Shown in pieces: positions 46,438 through 57,948 of a stretch of 64,000 bases of DNA. Source of the DNA: Metellina segmentata. Lineage: Eukaryota; Arthropoda; Arachnida; Araneae; Tetragnathidae. Both the position numbers and the translations under genes were made by a program. Position 1 is the first letter of the stretch; each line of letters opens with the position of its first letter. The stretch covers positions 82,082,931 through 82,146,930 of the forward strand of contig OX375872.1 in assembly GCA_947359465.1 (NCBI GenBank), written 5' to 3'. Under the pieces are notes generated by a model. That model was not told the DNA's origin. It made no database searches and saw nothing but the letters and a program-made list of their open reading frames with translations.

Positions 46438-47520
46438 TTAACCCTCTAAGTGTCACAATATTTCCAAGTAGGGTAGGGTTGCTTTAAACGCCACAACACA
46501 TTTATTGACTAAATTACCACATCTTTCTAAAGAATCCATGGATTATTTCAACCCTTAGAGATTAAGTCTGTTGGTTCTTTCCTTGGAATCGAATATTTCT
46601 GTGGTCCTTTCCTCTGAATAGAATCCTATGGAACGATTCTATTGTTCCATTCTATAGAATAGAATCCTATGGAACGATTCTATTGTTTCATTCTGTTGAA
46701 TAGAATCTATTGGTACGATTCTATTGACCATTTTTGTAGAATAGATTTCTTTCCTTGGAATACAATCCTTTGGAAAGATTTTCTTCTCTGTCCTTTTTCT
46801 TTAGAATAAAATAATTGAAAAAATTATATTGTTTGTTTCCTTAGAATAGAATCATTTGGAAATATTCTATTGTTCAATTCCTTAGAATATTATCCTTTGT
46901 AAAGGTTCTGTTGTTCATTTCCTTTTAACTGAATGCTTTGGAAAAATTCTATCGATCCTTTCCTTAGAACAGAATTATTTGGGAGGGGAAAGATACTATT
47001 GCTCATTTCTTAATAATATATCTCTTTTGGAAAAGATGATTATATTGTTCATTTCCTTAGAATATAATTATTTCAATATATTCTATTTTTCATTTCCTTG
47101 TAATAGATTAACGGATTAGCAATCGGAGTGTTACGAGTTTGGAACTCAATCCAGCCAAAGACCGCAATACACACTAGGTTTGTGCTCGTTAAATCTGGCA
47201 TCGCCTGAAATGTCATCACGCTGGAGTGGTGTGCAAGCTCGGATAGTGGGGTGCCAAGCTCAGGCATTGACCCCGTTATCTGACCATGGTTCAAAATTAC
47301 GTGGTGTTGTCCTCGGATCTTTCCCTTAAAGAACTGATCCCGGACCGTCGTCAATAGCCCGTTGTATTTCTCTAATACGACGTAAACTAAAATTACCATT
47401 ACCATTACCTTTCTGTAAAATAGAATCCTTTTGAAAGATGATATTTTGCTGTGACTTTCTTAGAATATTATCCTTTGTAAAGATGATAATGCTGATTTTC
47501 TTAGAATCGTCCTTCAGTAA
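46438..47520. mobile_element. TTAA minisatellite element (family 2), copy B
   Basis: TTAA at 46438-46441 and ccctctaagtgtcac open the element. The lead-in gactaaattaccacatcttt and agaatccatgg match copies A and C. About ten or more diverged units of agaatcctttggaaagattctattgttc (45-55 bp) follow. A SINE occupies 47108-47415, after which two more units remain. The right end is missing where the SINE cluster begins. Confidence 0.7.
47108..47415 (+). mobile_element. SINE, head 2 / tail A
   Basis: The A-box region is reduced, but ggattagcaatcggagtg and a B-box-like gagtttggaactc mark head 2. Body and tail A are complete, ending (attacc)n. Inserted in the minisatellite element. Confidence 0.8.
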
Positions 47521-47607
47521 GGTAAGGTAATGGTAATGGTAATGGTAATTTTAGTTAACGTCGTACTAGAGCAACACAACGGGCTATTGACGAGCAGTAA
47601 GGTAAGG
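47515..47607 (-). mobile_element. Very short 5'-truncated SINE
   Basis: The body 47528-47594 is only 67 bases of tail A, flanked by cagtaaggtaagg at 47515-47527 and 47595-47607. It is the shortest insertion of the family here with duplications still visible. Confidence 0.85.
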
Positions 47608-47878
47608 TAAAATAATTTTTTAATTAACTTCGTACTATAGCAGCACAACGGGCAATTGACAACAGTCCGGGATCAATCCCCTAAGGCAAAGATCCGAGGA
47701 CAACACCACCTAATTTTAAACCACGGTAACATGACGAAGCACCGCCTGAGCTGGAACCCCACTCTCCAAACTTCCACACCATCCCAACGTGAGGACTTTC
47801 GGCCAAGACAGATTTAAGGTGCACCAGGAACCATCCGAACTAAAGCTAACATCTTAACCACCAGTCCGGTTGGTCGGC
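47608..47878 (-). mobile_element. SINE, head 1 with B box deleted
   Basis: Tail A, body and the outer part of head 1 (ccggttggtcggc in reverse) are present. About 57 bases that include the B box are missing, at a point where the intact neighbour (48341-48567) has accag on both sides. This is consistent with a deletion between short direct repeats. Followed by aaaatgaaagtaaaacgg, also present beyond the next SINE. Confidence 0.82.
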
Positions 47879-47896
47879 AAAATGAAAGTAAAACGG

Positions 47897-48567
47897 TAAG
47901 GTAAGGTAATTTTAGTTAACGTCGTACTAGAGCAACACAACGGGCTATTGACGACGGTCCGGGATTAGTCCCTTAAGGGAAAGATCCGAGGACAACACCG
48001 CCGACCAACCGGTATAGTGGTTAAGGTGTTAGCCTCTAGATCGGATGGTTCCTTGTTCGAATCCGGGTCCGGGCATGGATGTTTGTAAACGTATGGTGTA
48101 GAGGCGGCTGGTGCACCTTAAATCTGTCGTGGCCAAAAGTCCTCACGTTGGATTGGCGTGGAAGTTTGGAGAGTGGGGTGCCAGCTCAGGTGTTGCTTCG
48201 TGATCTGACCGTGGTTCAAAATTAGGTGGTGTTGTCCTCGAATCTTTCCCTTGGGTGACTGATTCCGGACCGTCGTCAATAGCCCGTTGTGTTGCTCTAG
48301 TACGACGTTAACTAAAATTACCATTACCGAGGACAACACCTCGTAATTTTGAACCACGGTCAGATGACGAAGCACCGCCTGAGCTGGAACCCCACACTCC
48401 AAACTTCCACATCATCCCAACGTGAGGACTTTCGGCCAAGACAGATTTAAGGTGCACCAGTACCCTCTACACCATACGTTTACAAATATCCATGCACTCA
48501 CCCGGATTCGAACCAGGAACCTTCCGAACTAAAGCTAACATCTTAACCACCAGTCCGGTTGGTCGGC
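47897..48567 (-). mobile_element. SINE, head 1 / tail A, split by a second SINE
   Basis: Its two parts, 47897-47999 and 48341-48567, join into one full-length copy when the plus-strand SINE at 48000-48326 is removed. Beyond its head comes aaaatgaaagtaaaacgg (48568-48585), identical to 47879-47896 on the tail side. That can be read as an 18-base target duplication or as the edge of a tandem duplication shared with the preceding SINE. Confidence 0.88.
47986..48340 (+). mobile_element. SINE inside a SINE, head 1 / tail A, with 14-bp target duplications
   Basis: The body 48000-48326 (327 bp) is full length: gccgaccaaccggtatagtg, B-box-like gttcgaatccggg, shared body, tail A and (attacc) end. Perfect copies of ccgaggacaacacc flank it at 47986-47999 and 48327-48340. 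Confidence 0.94.
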
Positions 48568-48629
48568 AAAATGAAAGTAAAACGGAACATCAAATCGTGA
48601 GCCCGAATTCGCTATCTCCAAATACAACC

Positions 48630-48676
48630 TAGCCAGTTGTGTTGCTCTAGTACTACGTTAATTGAAAATTACGAAA
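48630..48676 (+). mobile_element. SINE 3' fragment (tail A)
   Basis: gttgtgttgctctagtacta and cgttaattgaaaattac only. Confidence 0.65.
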
Positions 48677-48739
48677 TTTGCCAAATTTACGAAAACACAA
48701 CAAATTTCGAGTCCGAACTCGCACGTTCCAATTCATCAG

Positions 48740-51500
48740 ATAATGCATAGAGGAGATATAATAGTAGAGTGAGCTATGGCAACCTTTTTATGTCCGCATG
48801 ATCATATGACCAAAATCAGCAGTCACGTGACTCCTTCTCTCTTCGCGCATTTTGTTTGCGCATTCCTTCTTCCTTAGCAAGTAGCAAATGCATTGAATAC
48901 TCAAGTTAAAATGGATCTACAGTTATGTGTATATGAATGTAACTCCAAATTATTAAAGGTGGAAACATTACATTTCACAGGTGAGCGAAAAACATTTATT
49001 TCACATCTGTATTTTTCAATACTTTCTACAGGTTGGCCTAAAACTTCCCGTGCTTCAACTTAAAAAAAAAAAAATTATTGCCCGTGTTTTTTTTAATTAT
49101 TGAATTTTATCGTCTGCTTATATTTTTATCGGCGCTTTAATTTTTATCATTTGATTTTCTTCGCACTCAAGTTGTGCGATGATAAAGTTCCACGTCATTT
49201 TGTTTTTAATTGCAAAATGAATTTATCACGCATTCAGAGAATTTCGCTGTTTGAGGCTTATTCATCAACGCCATCTTAAATTTGGCGATTTTGTTTGAAA
49301 AGTCGCCAAGAGGGATCGTACAGTCAACGATAACCAAATGTAAGTTCATATTTTTTTCCTACGTTATGTTAAAAGTGCTTTTCACCATTACCATAAAAAT
49401 AATTGTTAAAAAGTCTTTTGATTTTGTATAATAAATTCACGAATCGTCAGCACAGGAACTTTTAGGACACCCTGTAGTATGATAAAAATGGATATTCTAA
49501 CTTAGAAATTAATAAATACAACCTGCGGACATTTCCCGTTCTATGAAAAGATTTCATACATTTGCAATCAGTATGTATCTAAAATAATGTTTGAAACAAA
49601 ATAACAGATGGAGTGTGTTTCTAATTGTAAATTGAAATTTATACTGTCTTAAAATATTAAAAATAGTTAACCGAAATGTAAAAACTAGTGTGAAATCGTT
49701 CTCTTTCTTGGCGATTATGTTTTGGCAACTAAGAGTACTATATTCTTTCGTGTCTCACGATAAAAATGTTATGAATTTGGTAACATCAATTTAAGTACAT
49801 CACATAAATTATTTTTCTTGCTGAGAAAAATTGTTTTGTATCCACCCATCTGTGCAAACTGTAATTACATAAGAATAATATTTAAAATAAAATATAACGT
49901 TTGAATCTTCTAATTATATATTAAATAAATTCAATTTGTTAGAAATAGGATTAAAGCATTTTCTAAGCCGTATTATAATTGTGAATTTGTATTTACGATT
50001 TTTTTAGAACTATAAGTAAAACAATTTATATTTACTTGTAATAAGAACATGTAAAGATGTGCACCTGCTGAAAATTCATTTATTCAGTTCTTATGTATTT
50101 AAAATTTTTATTTTGTTCCATTTATTAGTTTTCCCAAGATAACGAAAGAAGAAAATCGTTTAAATGAATTAATCGAAGAATTTGCTTCTGTCTTTTAGTT
50201 CATTTAAAATGTGACGAATGTGTCAATAAATTTCATTCGTTTACTCTTTCTTATTTATCTTTTGTATTTATAAAATATTGATTTCACACACAATAAGTAA
50301 TAAAAATTATATATAAAAATCTTTACCAAACTTTTGTACATGCTTAAAAGCATAAAAATTGTCTTGCAACTTAATTAGTTTTTGAACCAGAAATCTAAAA
50401 TTGCAAAATAGCTAACATCAAGAGTATGATTTAAAATAGTTTCATTCAATCTTAAAGACTATATGTATAACTTTTTTTGTTAATATTTTTATGCGAAACT
50501 CATTGAATAAATTTGTGCTTATGGAAACGTAAGCAATGAAGAATCCATAATATCAATGAAAGCTTTAATGGTTACCCAAACGTCATATGAACAGGGAATC
50601 TTTTAATCTATTTTCAGTATTTTTATTTTATGCATCAGTAAAATATTTATTCATGCTATCTTATACCAAATTTTAATCTGAACTCCTGACCTGAGAGCAA
50701 TCTATTGACTGCAATTTATTTATCTCAAGCGTACTGTTTTGTTCGTAGATGTGTTGGTTAACCTTAATCCCAATGAAAAATTCAGTTAATTATAAAAACG
50801 CTCACATAACTAAAAACATTAAAAATTAATATGAATTCAAAACATATTCAGCAGTGTAATAGTAAATATTAATTTGCATTGCCCAACAATAGTAAAATGT
50901 AACTCAAATTCAAGGAGCATTCAGTATTATGCATATTCAATATCATGCACATTAATTGAAGTTATTTCAAAATATGGGTATTTATTTTTCAATTAATTCC
51001 AACTCATGCTGACCTCAATAATTTTTTCCAAAAGTTTGAAATATTTTCTGAAATTAAATTAGATAATTTCTCCACACCTAATACAGTTGAAAAACTATAT
51101 ATAAAACATGGAATTAATCTATTGACGGAAATTTATTTATCTTAAGTGTACTGGCTAACCTTAATCCCAACTAGAACTTAATTCTATAATAAAACTAAAA
51201 GCATTAAAAAGTGATACGAATTCAAATATATTCAGAAGTGAAAAAGTAAATATTCATTTGCATTGCCCAAAAATTTTTAAATGTAACTCAAATTCCAGAA
51301 ATACTCAGTATTATACTCACCGAATCGCTAACTTTTAAAAGAAAATGTCGCCAAGAGAGGCGATAAAAGGCAAATCAAGCATCCAAGCTGAATTTTCGTG
51401 GAGCAGTCACGTGACTACTGACAACATGTTGCGGACGCTTTGCGAAGCTCTTCTCAATAGCGATGCTCAGTCTACTTATATTAGAAGTCTATGAGATAAT
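48740..51500. other. Possible large non-coding inverted-end element
   Basis: 48740-48835 and 51385-51500 can be aligned in inverse orientation through ataatagtagagtgagc, gtccgca and agtcacgtgact blocks; the match is loose. The 2.6 kb between them is very AT-rich and without long frames. It contains a direct duplication of about 200 bp (50700-50940 and 51117-51315; key phrase ggctaaccttaatcccaa), a solitary mariner-type end (aggacaccctgta near 49470-49482) and two copies of a gtcgccaagag motif. It is an element only if the ends prove real. Confidence 0.4.
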
Positions 51501-52097
51501 GGCCAATGGCGTATGTTGAACAGTTACACATTTATTTTTCGCATTGTGATTTTTTTTCACGGAAACACGACACTTCGACAGATGGAAAATGTTCAATTTT
51601 GCCTGTGAAGAATGTGATGTAACTCTTGAAACTTAAACGACGCTCTAGCAATTAAAGATAAGCTTGTTTAGTTTTTTGCTCGGGATTTTTAGATATACTG
51701 ATCGTAATTACAATTACAATTATATTTTTCAATGCGTTAGCCTTTTTAACTATTTGTCACGAAACTTGCAGAAGTTTGGTTAAGATTTTTTCAAAAAGTG
51801 AACCTTTGAAAATTCTGAAAATTTTTGTGTACTGGAAATTATTATTCATACTATACGGTTATCGTTGAGTAAAAATATTTTTAAGCAAATACAAAACTTT
51901 ATTCTCTTTGGAAAAGTCAAAAGGAATCCCAATAAAATGTTTGCATCGTGAGAAACTTTTCGTTTTTTTGCAGGGAATTTATATGGCGCTGAGGGATATT
52001 TCAAGTTTTGAAAGGGATTTTTACGGTATTTCGTTATTTTCTGATCGCGTTGGGTTTTCCGACTAGAGTTATGACTCAAAATAACCTATTTAAGCTA
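51501..52097. other. Unassigned spacer
   Basis: No recognisable gene or repeat; the 77-codon minus frame at 51846..52079 is Lys/Phe-rich without motifs. Confidence 0.4.
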
Positions 52098-52413
52098 AAC
52101 TGTTCGGTAGATAGGTATTTTAATTAACGTCGTACTGGAGTAACACAACGGGCTATTGGCGACTACATGGAATCAACCCCGAAGGTAAAGAGACGAGGAC
52201 AACACCCTGTAATTTTGAACAAAGGTCTCACCTGAGATGGCACCCCACTCTGCAAACTTTTCCATACCACGCCAACGTGAGGACATTTGAGGCCACGGCA
52301 GAGTTAACGTGCACCAGCTCTCTTTGTACATGGTGGTCTTTGATTGGATTCGAACTCTCAACCTTCCGGTTGCTAATCCCTTACTCTTCCAACCGTGACC
52401 CCTTAACTGTTCG
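52098..52413 (-). mobile_element. SINE, head 2 / tail A, with 9-bp target duplications
   Basis: The body 52107-52404 sits between aactgttcg at 52098-52106 and 52405-52413. On the minus strand: head 2 with gattagcaaccggaaggttg and B-box-like gagttcgaatcc, shared body, tail A and an (acct/atct) end. Confidence 0.88.
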
Positions 52414-52492
52414 AAAACTGCTAAAAGTTCTCACGCCATCTAATATCATATTTATAAAGGCACTCAGCAAGAATATAATCTGATTTTAAAAA

Positions 52493-52665
52493 GTACTTTT
52501 TTGAAAAAAATTACCTTTTCAGAAAAATTACTTTTTTAGAAAAATTACTTTTTTGAGAAAAATTACTTTATGGGAAAAATTACTTTTTTAAAAACACTTA
52601 CTTTGTGAGAAAAATTACTTTTTTGAGAAAATTACTTTTTGTGAAAAATTAATTTTTAAATGTGA
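52493..52665. repeat. Short-unit tandem repeat (about 20 bp)
   Basis: Eight or so units of gagaaaaattacttttt with small length changes. Confidence 0.85.
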
Positions 52666-53122
52666 TCAAATTTAAAAACATGTTTTTAATACCATTTAAG
52701 TTCTAAGTTAAAGTTAACATTTGCTCTAAAGATTTACAACTGTTCTGTAAAAATTGGCTTATCTTAATTATTTTAAGAGGTATGCGATTTTTTTAATTAG
52801 GTGATACAAACTATGAAAAATACATTTTCTTTTGTGACGTCATTTTTACAAACTTTTATTTCAAAAATATTGGGAAATTTAAAAAATATGTTGATTTAAG
52901 GTGGCCTAAATGTACCAAAAACAAAATGATTTTATTCGAAGATGGTGAGGCGAACCACCTTGTCTGGATTTGAATCGATTCACTCCTAAATGAAATACAG
53001 AAAAATTACTGTGCTCACGTTACTACTGCTGTTATTGAAATATTTCTTTACTCGGTATGAAATTCGGGTCGAATAACACGGACATTTGGCTATTGGATAT
53101 CGAATAATTAAGGTTCTACTGT

Positions 53123-55351
53123 AGGGGAAGACGGGGTACAATGAAACATTACTTCTAAAATCAGTAAAATTTGTCACAGAAAGTTGCAATTTATACATAT
53201 GTTATGCAACTATATGTTTCAATTACTGATGTGATTTGGATACATTTGCACTTCTACGATATTAGTAATAGAAGATTATTGGTTTTTCACCATTGAAAGT
53301 AAGTTTCTTTACTAAAAGTAATTTTGTTTCTTTTTCCTCGTTCTTATATGTAATAATTATTTTTTCAAAACATTGTTATCTTTGTGTTGTTGTCTTCATA
53401 CCTCCAAAACCAAAATTAAAAAATATATATATATTAGAAGTTTGAAATTTTTTTTTATTTAGTAACCTCAGTACGGGGTACAATGAAACACTTGCAGACG
53501 GGGTACAATGAAACATGTTGCATTGTGCCCCGGGTGAATGCATTTACTTGAAGTAATATATCAATGGTAAATATAATATCACTGATAGAAAATAACATAT
53601 TACTGGTTGTCACTAATATAAATAAAACCCTTTTAGTAAGGAAATGGCAACACCTAACATTAACATGAAAAGGCAACACCAAATCAAAACAGTAATTTTG
53701 AAAGCATGCAAAATTAGGCTGTGTTTTTTTACTTCAAAAAAAGTACAGATTTCAATAGCAAGTTAATTTTTTTATATTTAAAAACATTTAAGAATAGTTT
53801 ATTTATTTCATAGGCCTAAACTGCACTTGCTACAGTTCACAATCCTCCTAAAGTTCTCATTCAAAGGGGCCAAAAACAAATAGGTCAATTAACTTCTGGT
53901 GGAAGGGATGATCTTGTTTCTATGTGTGGATTTATTAATGCTTCTGGAAATTCTATACCCCATTATTTAGTATTTCCTAGTGTAAATTTCAAGTTTTGCA
54001 TATTGAATGGAGCTCCACCTGGGACTGCGGGTGATGCAACAAAATCGGGATGGATGAATGGATATATTTTTATTAATGTTCTAACACATTTCCAGGCACA
54101 TACACACTGTTCTAAAGAAAATCCAGCTGTACTAATATTGGACAATCATGAATCACATATTACGATTTCCAGTCTAAATTTTACGAAAGATAACGGAATT
54201 GTTGTTGTAACCCTGCCCCACAAACCAGTAACAAAATGCAGCCTTTAGACAAAACTGTGTTCAAGTCACTTAAAAATTTCTTCAATCTAGCTGCAAATGA
54301 TTGGATGCTGTGTAATCTAAGTCGTACAATCTCTATCTATGAGATATCTTCTTTGCTTGGCACTGCTTATTGTAAGTCTTTCGCTCCACAAAATATTACA
54401 AAAGGTTTTTCAGCAACTGGAATATGGCCTTTCAATAGAGAAATGTTTAGTGAAGAAGATTATTTGTGTTCGTACGTGTCAGATAGGCACTGTCCTACTG
54501 AAAAGTATTTCCACGATCAGATCAATGAAACTCTTAAGACCAAACAGACAAAACCCAAGAATCCTAAGTTGTGGATCTTGCCATTAGTAGATCAGAAACA
54601 CCGACTGCAGGTTGTTCAGCAACTGTTCATACACCATGCCCTAGCTCTAAACCTGTGAGGAAATACATTTCTCCTCAAGAGATAAAACCTTACCCCAAGG
54701 CTGGTTCAAGAAAAGAAGTAAGAGTAGTAAAACAGAAAAAAAAAAGAGTTTTGTTCTAACCACGCCAGTAAAAAATGCTCTTGTTAAGCAATTAGAAAGT
54801 AAAAAGAGGAAAAACTCCAAGAAGTTATTGTTTTCAAAACAAACTACCTCTTAAGAACTCTGAAGATGACAATGATCCAGAATATTTTCCAGCTCCAGCT
54901 GATCAACAAAGTACTAAGAATGAGATATCCACACATAACATGAGTGACACAAGCAGTATCTGAGTAAATGTTTATGTTCCAATCAAGGAAGGTGAACTGA
55001 AACGTAATTAAATATATTTTGTTGGAGAAATCATAAATTTAAATGAAGTCGAATGTGACTAAAATAAACTATATAGGGTGAAAATTGCTTGCATCATTTG
55101 GAGTGTTTCATTGTGCCCCAGTATGTGTTTCATTGTACCCCGCCATACGGGGTACAATGAAACACTATGAGACATTTACTTTTTGTTATTTTTCAAGCAT
55201 AAAGATATTGTTTAGAACCTAATAAAAATTTATTTAGATGGGGAAAATACAAGATTAAAAGTATGCATTAATTATATTTTTGTGCTTGCAAAATTGTGGA
55301 TAGGAAAAAATAATTAGTAAATTTTGTTTCATTGTACCCCGTCTTCCCCTA
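53123..55351 (+). mobile_element. Pogo/Tigger-like transposon with subterminal repeats
   Basis: The left end taggggaagacggggtacaa (53123) is inverted at 55332-55351, about 28 matching bases with TA at the edges. The word acggggtacaatgaaac recurs inside both ends: at 53129, 53474 and 53500 on the left, and several times between 55100 and 55170 in both orientations. Such subterminal copies are typical binding-site arrays for the element's own transposase. The gene inside is truncated at its 5' side. Confidence 0.88.
53820..54960 (+). pseudogene. DDE_1-type (pogo/jerky-like) transposase, N-terminus missing
   Basis: Recognisable from VHNPPKVLIQRGQKQIGQL through GGRDDLVSMCGFINASGNSI, YLVFPSVNFK and KSGWMNGYIF. 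Next are VLILDNHESHI (a catalytic Asp, about 54135) and, after a one-base frameshift near 54217, NKMQPLDKTVFKSLKNFF (another catalytic Asp) and FSATGIWPFNREMF. A Lys-rich tail (KKRKNSKKLL) ends it near 54840. These are the landmarks of the DDE_1 family of pogo, Tigger and CENP-B relatives. The CENP-B-type DNA-binding domain and the first part of the catalytic domain are absent, and stops occur after 54656. Non-functional. Confidence 0.86.
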
Positions 55352-55995
55352 TAATGTAACTTGATTATGAGCCAGTACGATTTAAAAATTTTATCATCGA
55401 ATAAATATGAATAATTATTAGTATTAGGCTTTATCATCTAGAGTTTTTTCAATAATAAAATATTTTTTCGATTATATCCAGTTTCTATTTATGAGAGCTT
55501 ATTTTTGGAAGTAAATATGAAGAATTGAGGAAGTCTTTGTCTTCGGATTTATAAATAAAACCTTAATACACTAAAAAGTAAATGGGATTGAAGACAACAC
55601 ATTTCTTTATAGACAATTCAAGCTTATCTAGTTCAAAGAATTCATAGTGAAAGAAAATTATTTTCAAAAGAAATTGTTTATTTTTAAGCATCTTAACTTA
55701 AAGCATTCTCCTTGCCTACAATTATTTCTTTTAAGAGGTATTTTGCTTTAGTTTTTATGTTTATATAAACTTACGATCTTGTAAGCGTTAGGGAAATGGC
55801 CATGAAAGAGCCCGTATTTAAATTTTACTTTTTAATTGTTGTTTAAGTTGAAAAGCATTGTTATAATAGATGAGTAAGTTTCGTTTTTTGAAAAAAAAAT
55901 TCGAAAGGAATGTTCTTCAGATTTGTTTTTAATAAAAGAGTAATTTACAAGTATTCTAGCCTTTTAAAGAAAGAATTACTAGTTTTAAGTATATA
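55352..55995. other. AT-rich spacer
   Basis: No recognisable feature between the pogo-like element and the next Tc1. Confidence 0.45.
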
Positions 55996-57173
55996 CACTA
56001 CCCTACAATAATGGACCGGACGCTAGCGGATTTGCATAAAATCCGACTGCATGTCGGATCTAGTGCTCGAACGTGACCTGTTAAGGTTAAATACGATACG
56101 CGAAGTGGTAACGTCGTTAGTTCTGTGTGAAATTGTGACAATATGTCAAAACGAAAGGAACTTAGTGACTCTGAAATAGGCGTTATAGTAGGTTGTCACA
56201 AGTAGCAAGTCTATTCGCGCAATTGTGGTAGAATTATCACAGTCACGGTCAACTGTTGGTGATGTCGTGAAGAAGTGCAAGACTACGGGAGTTGGGACAC
56301 GAACTACATACGTTGGTCAACACGGTAAACTGACCGAAGGGGATCAGCGTGTCCTAAAGCGTGAGGTTCGTAAGAACCGCAAGAAACCACTCCAAATCAT
56401 CAGCAGTGAGTTTCAACAGGCAGCATGGGTTACGGTGCACTCTAATACTTTGTGAAGAGAACTACACGACCTCAATTTCAACGGATGTGTTGCCGCACAC
56501 AAACCAAACATCACCCCATACAAAAAAGCCGACAGACTCGATTGGTGTTAGTAGCGTCGCAACTGGACTGTGGACGACTGGAAAACTGTTTTATGGAGCG
56601 ACGAGTCGCGCTACACGCTCTTCCAGTCGGATGGGCGTGCTTGGGTTTGGCGAATGCCAGGCGAACATCTGTTACCCAAGTGCATCGTTCCAACTGTCAA
56701 GTTCGATGGTGGTGGTGTACTTGTTTGGGGGTGTTTTGGTATGGCCTGGGACCTTTGCATGTTGTTCCTGGTAAATTGAATGCCGACACCTACATGAACA
56801 TTTTCGACAATCAGGTTCTTCCTACGCTCTCTCTCTGGCAAAAAAAAACATCTGTAAAACATCTTCTCTGGCTTGCTACGTCGTTCCGACCTGAACTCTA
56901 TAGAACATATCTGAGACGAATTAGAGCTACGTTTACGGACCAGTGTTAAGACGATTGGGAACCACGTCCGAAATCTACAGCTGAGCTGGCAACATTATTG
57001 ACGCAGCAATGGACACAAATACCCATAGCTGTGATTCTAAACCTTGTTGAAAGTATGCCCAGAAGGGTTGCTAGTGTAATTGCAGCACCTGGGGACCATC
57101 CCCTTATTAAAGCATGTTTTCTTTCCCTTATACCATCACATCTTGATGCCCGATCCATTATTGTAGGGTAGTG
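55996..57173 (+). mobile_element. Tc1 element with cactaccctac TIRs
   Basis: cactaccctacaataatgga at 55996 and its inverse ending at 57173, with TA at 55994-55995 and 57174-57175. 1178 bp long, a little short for a complete Tc1 because of internal deletions. Confidence 0.92.
56143..57130 (+). pseudogene. Tc1 transposase, many frameshifts
   Basis: Starts MSKRKELSDSEIGVIVGCHK at 56143 and soon loses frame. Later segments in mixed frames are QSRSTVGDVVKKCKTTGVGT (HTH), [20 protein letters not shown] (first catalytic Asp, about 56600) and [32 protein letters not shown] and [18 protein letters not shown] come next, then a degraded SDLNSIEHI segment (third site, about 56895). The FQHDNAPxH stretch with the second catalytic Asp is deleted between the kkkt-rich run at 56840 and 56880. 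Typical vertebrate/arthropod Tc1 wording; dead. Confidence 0.86.
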
Positions 57174-57742
57174 TATATATATAAATCTCTATCAGATTTT
57201 AAACGTTGCGCCTATTTATCCATTATTAGGCATTGCATTCAGTGACTAATGAATGGATCAGATTTTACTAATTATACTTATTCATATAAAATTGTAAATT
57301 TTACATTCTTGAATAACATTTTTAGGTACTCGTGCTATTTAGAAGTATTTTCCCAGTGATATGAATCTTTTTACTATTTATATGATGTTTGTTCAGTTAT
57401 ATGAAATTATAGTACGTTAAGGCTTTGATTAATGCTGTCTCTTACGTTAAATGGTTTTGAAAAATAGTTATATACTAAACATTTCTGTTGACTTGAAGGA
57501 GTGAACTGAACGTCATTTATAATCTTCTATATCAAGTTTCGTGCACTCACTAAAGTTGACACTGCACAACATGAGTCCTCCTCTTGGATCTTTCTAAACA
57601 TTTTTATAGACGTATGCTTCAGAGTACAGTAACAGTATGCTTTAGTTGCAGCGATCCCGCTGGAACTGTAGCTGACGAAATCTGCTGGGTTGATAAGCAT
57701 TTTATACATTTCTATCTTACAACGACTTTGAAACAAACTCCT

Positions 57743-57948
57743 TTAACCCTGCGTGTGGTTTCGGAGAGATATCTCATCCATTAATATCTGACCAATTTTA
57801 CTGCAAATGGCGAGATATCTCGTCCATCAAGATATTGCCAATTATTTTTTATTAAGACGAGTTCAAAATCTAATATCTCGTTCATAACGATCTGGTCAGT
57901 TTTGCAAATGACAAAATACCTCCTCGAAACAACCACCAAGAGGGTTAT
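57743..57948. mobile_element. TTAA MITE family 1 copy
   Basis: TTAA at 57743-57746, element 57747-57944 (198 bp), right border ttat (one change from TTAA). Ends ccctgcgtgtggtttcg and, inverted, ccctcttggtggttgtttcg; internal gcgagatatctcgtcc block. Confidence 0.78.
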
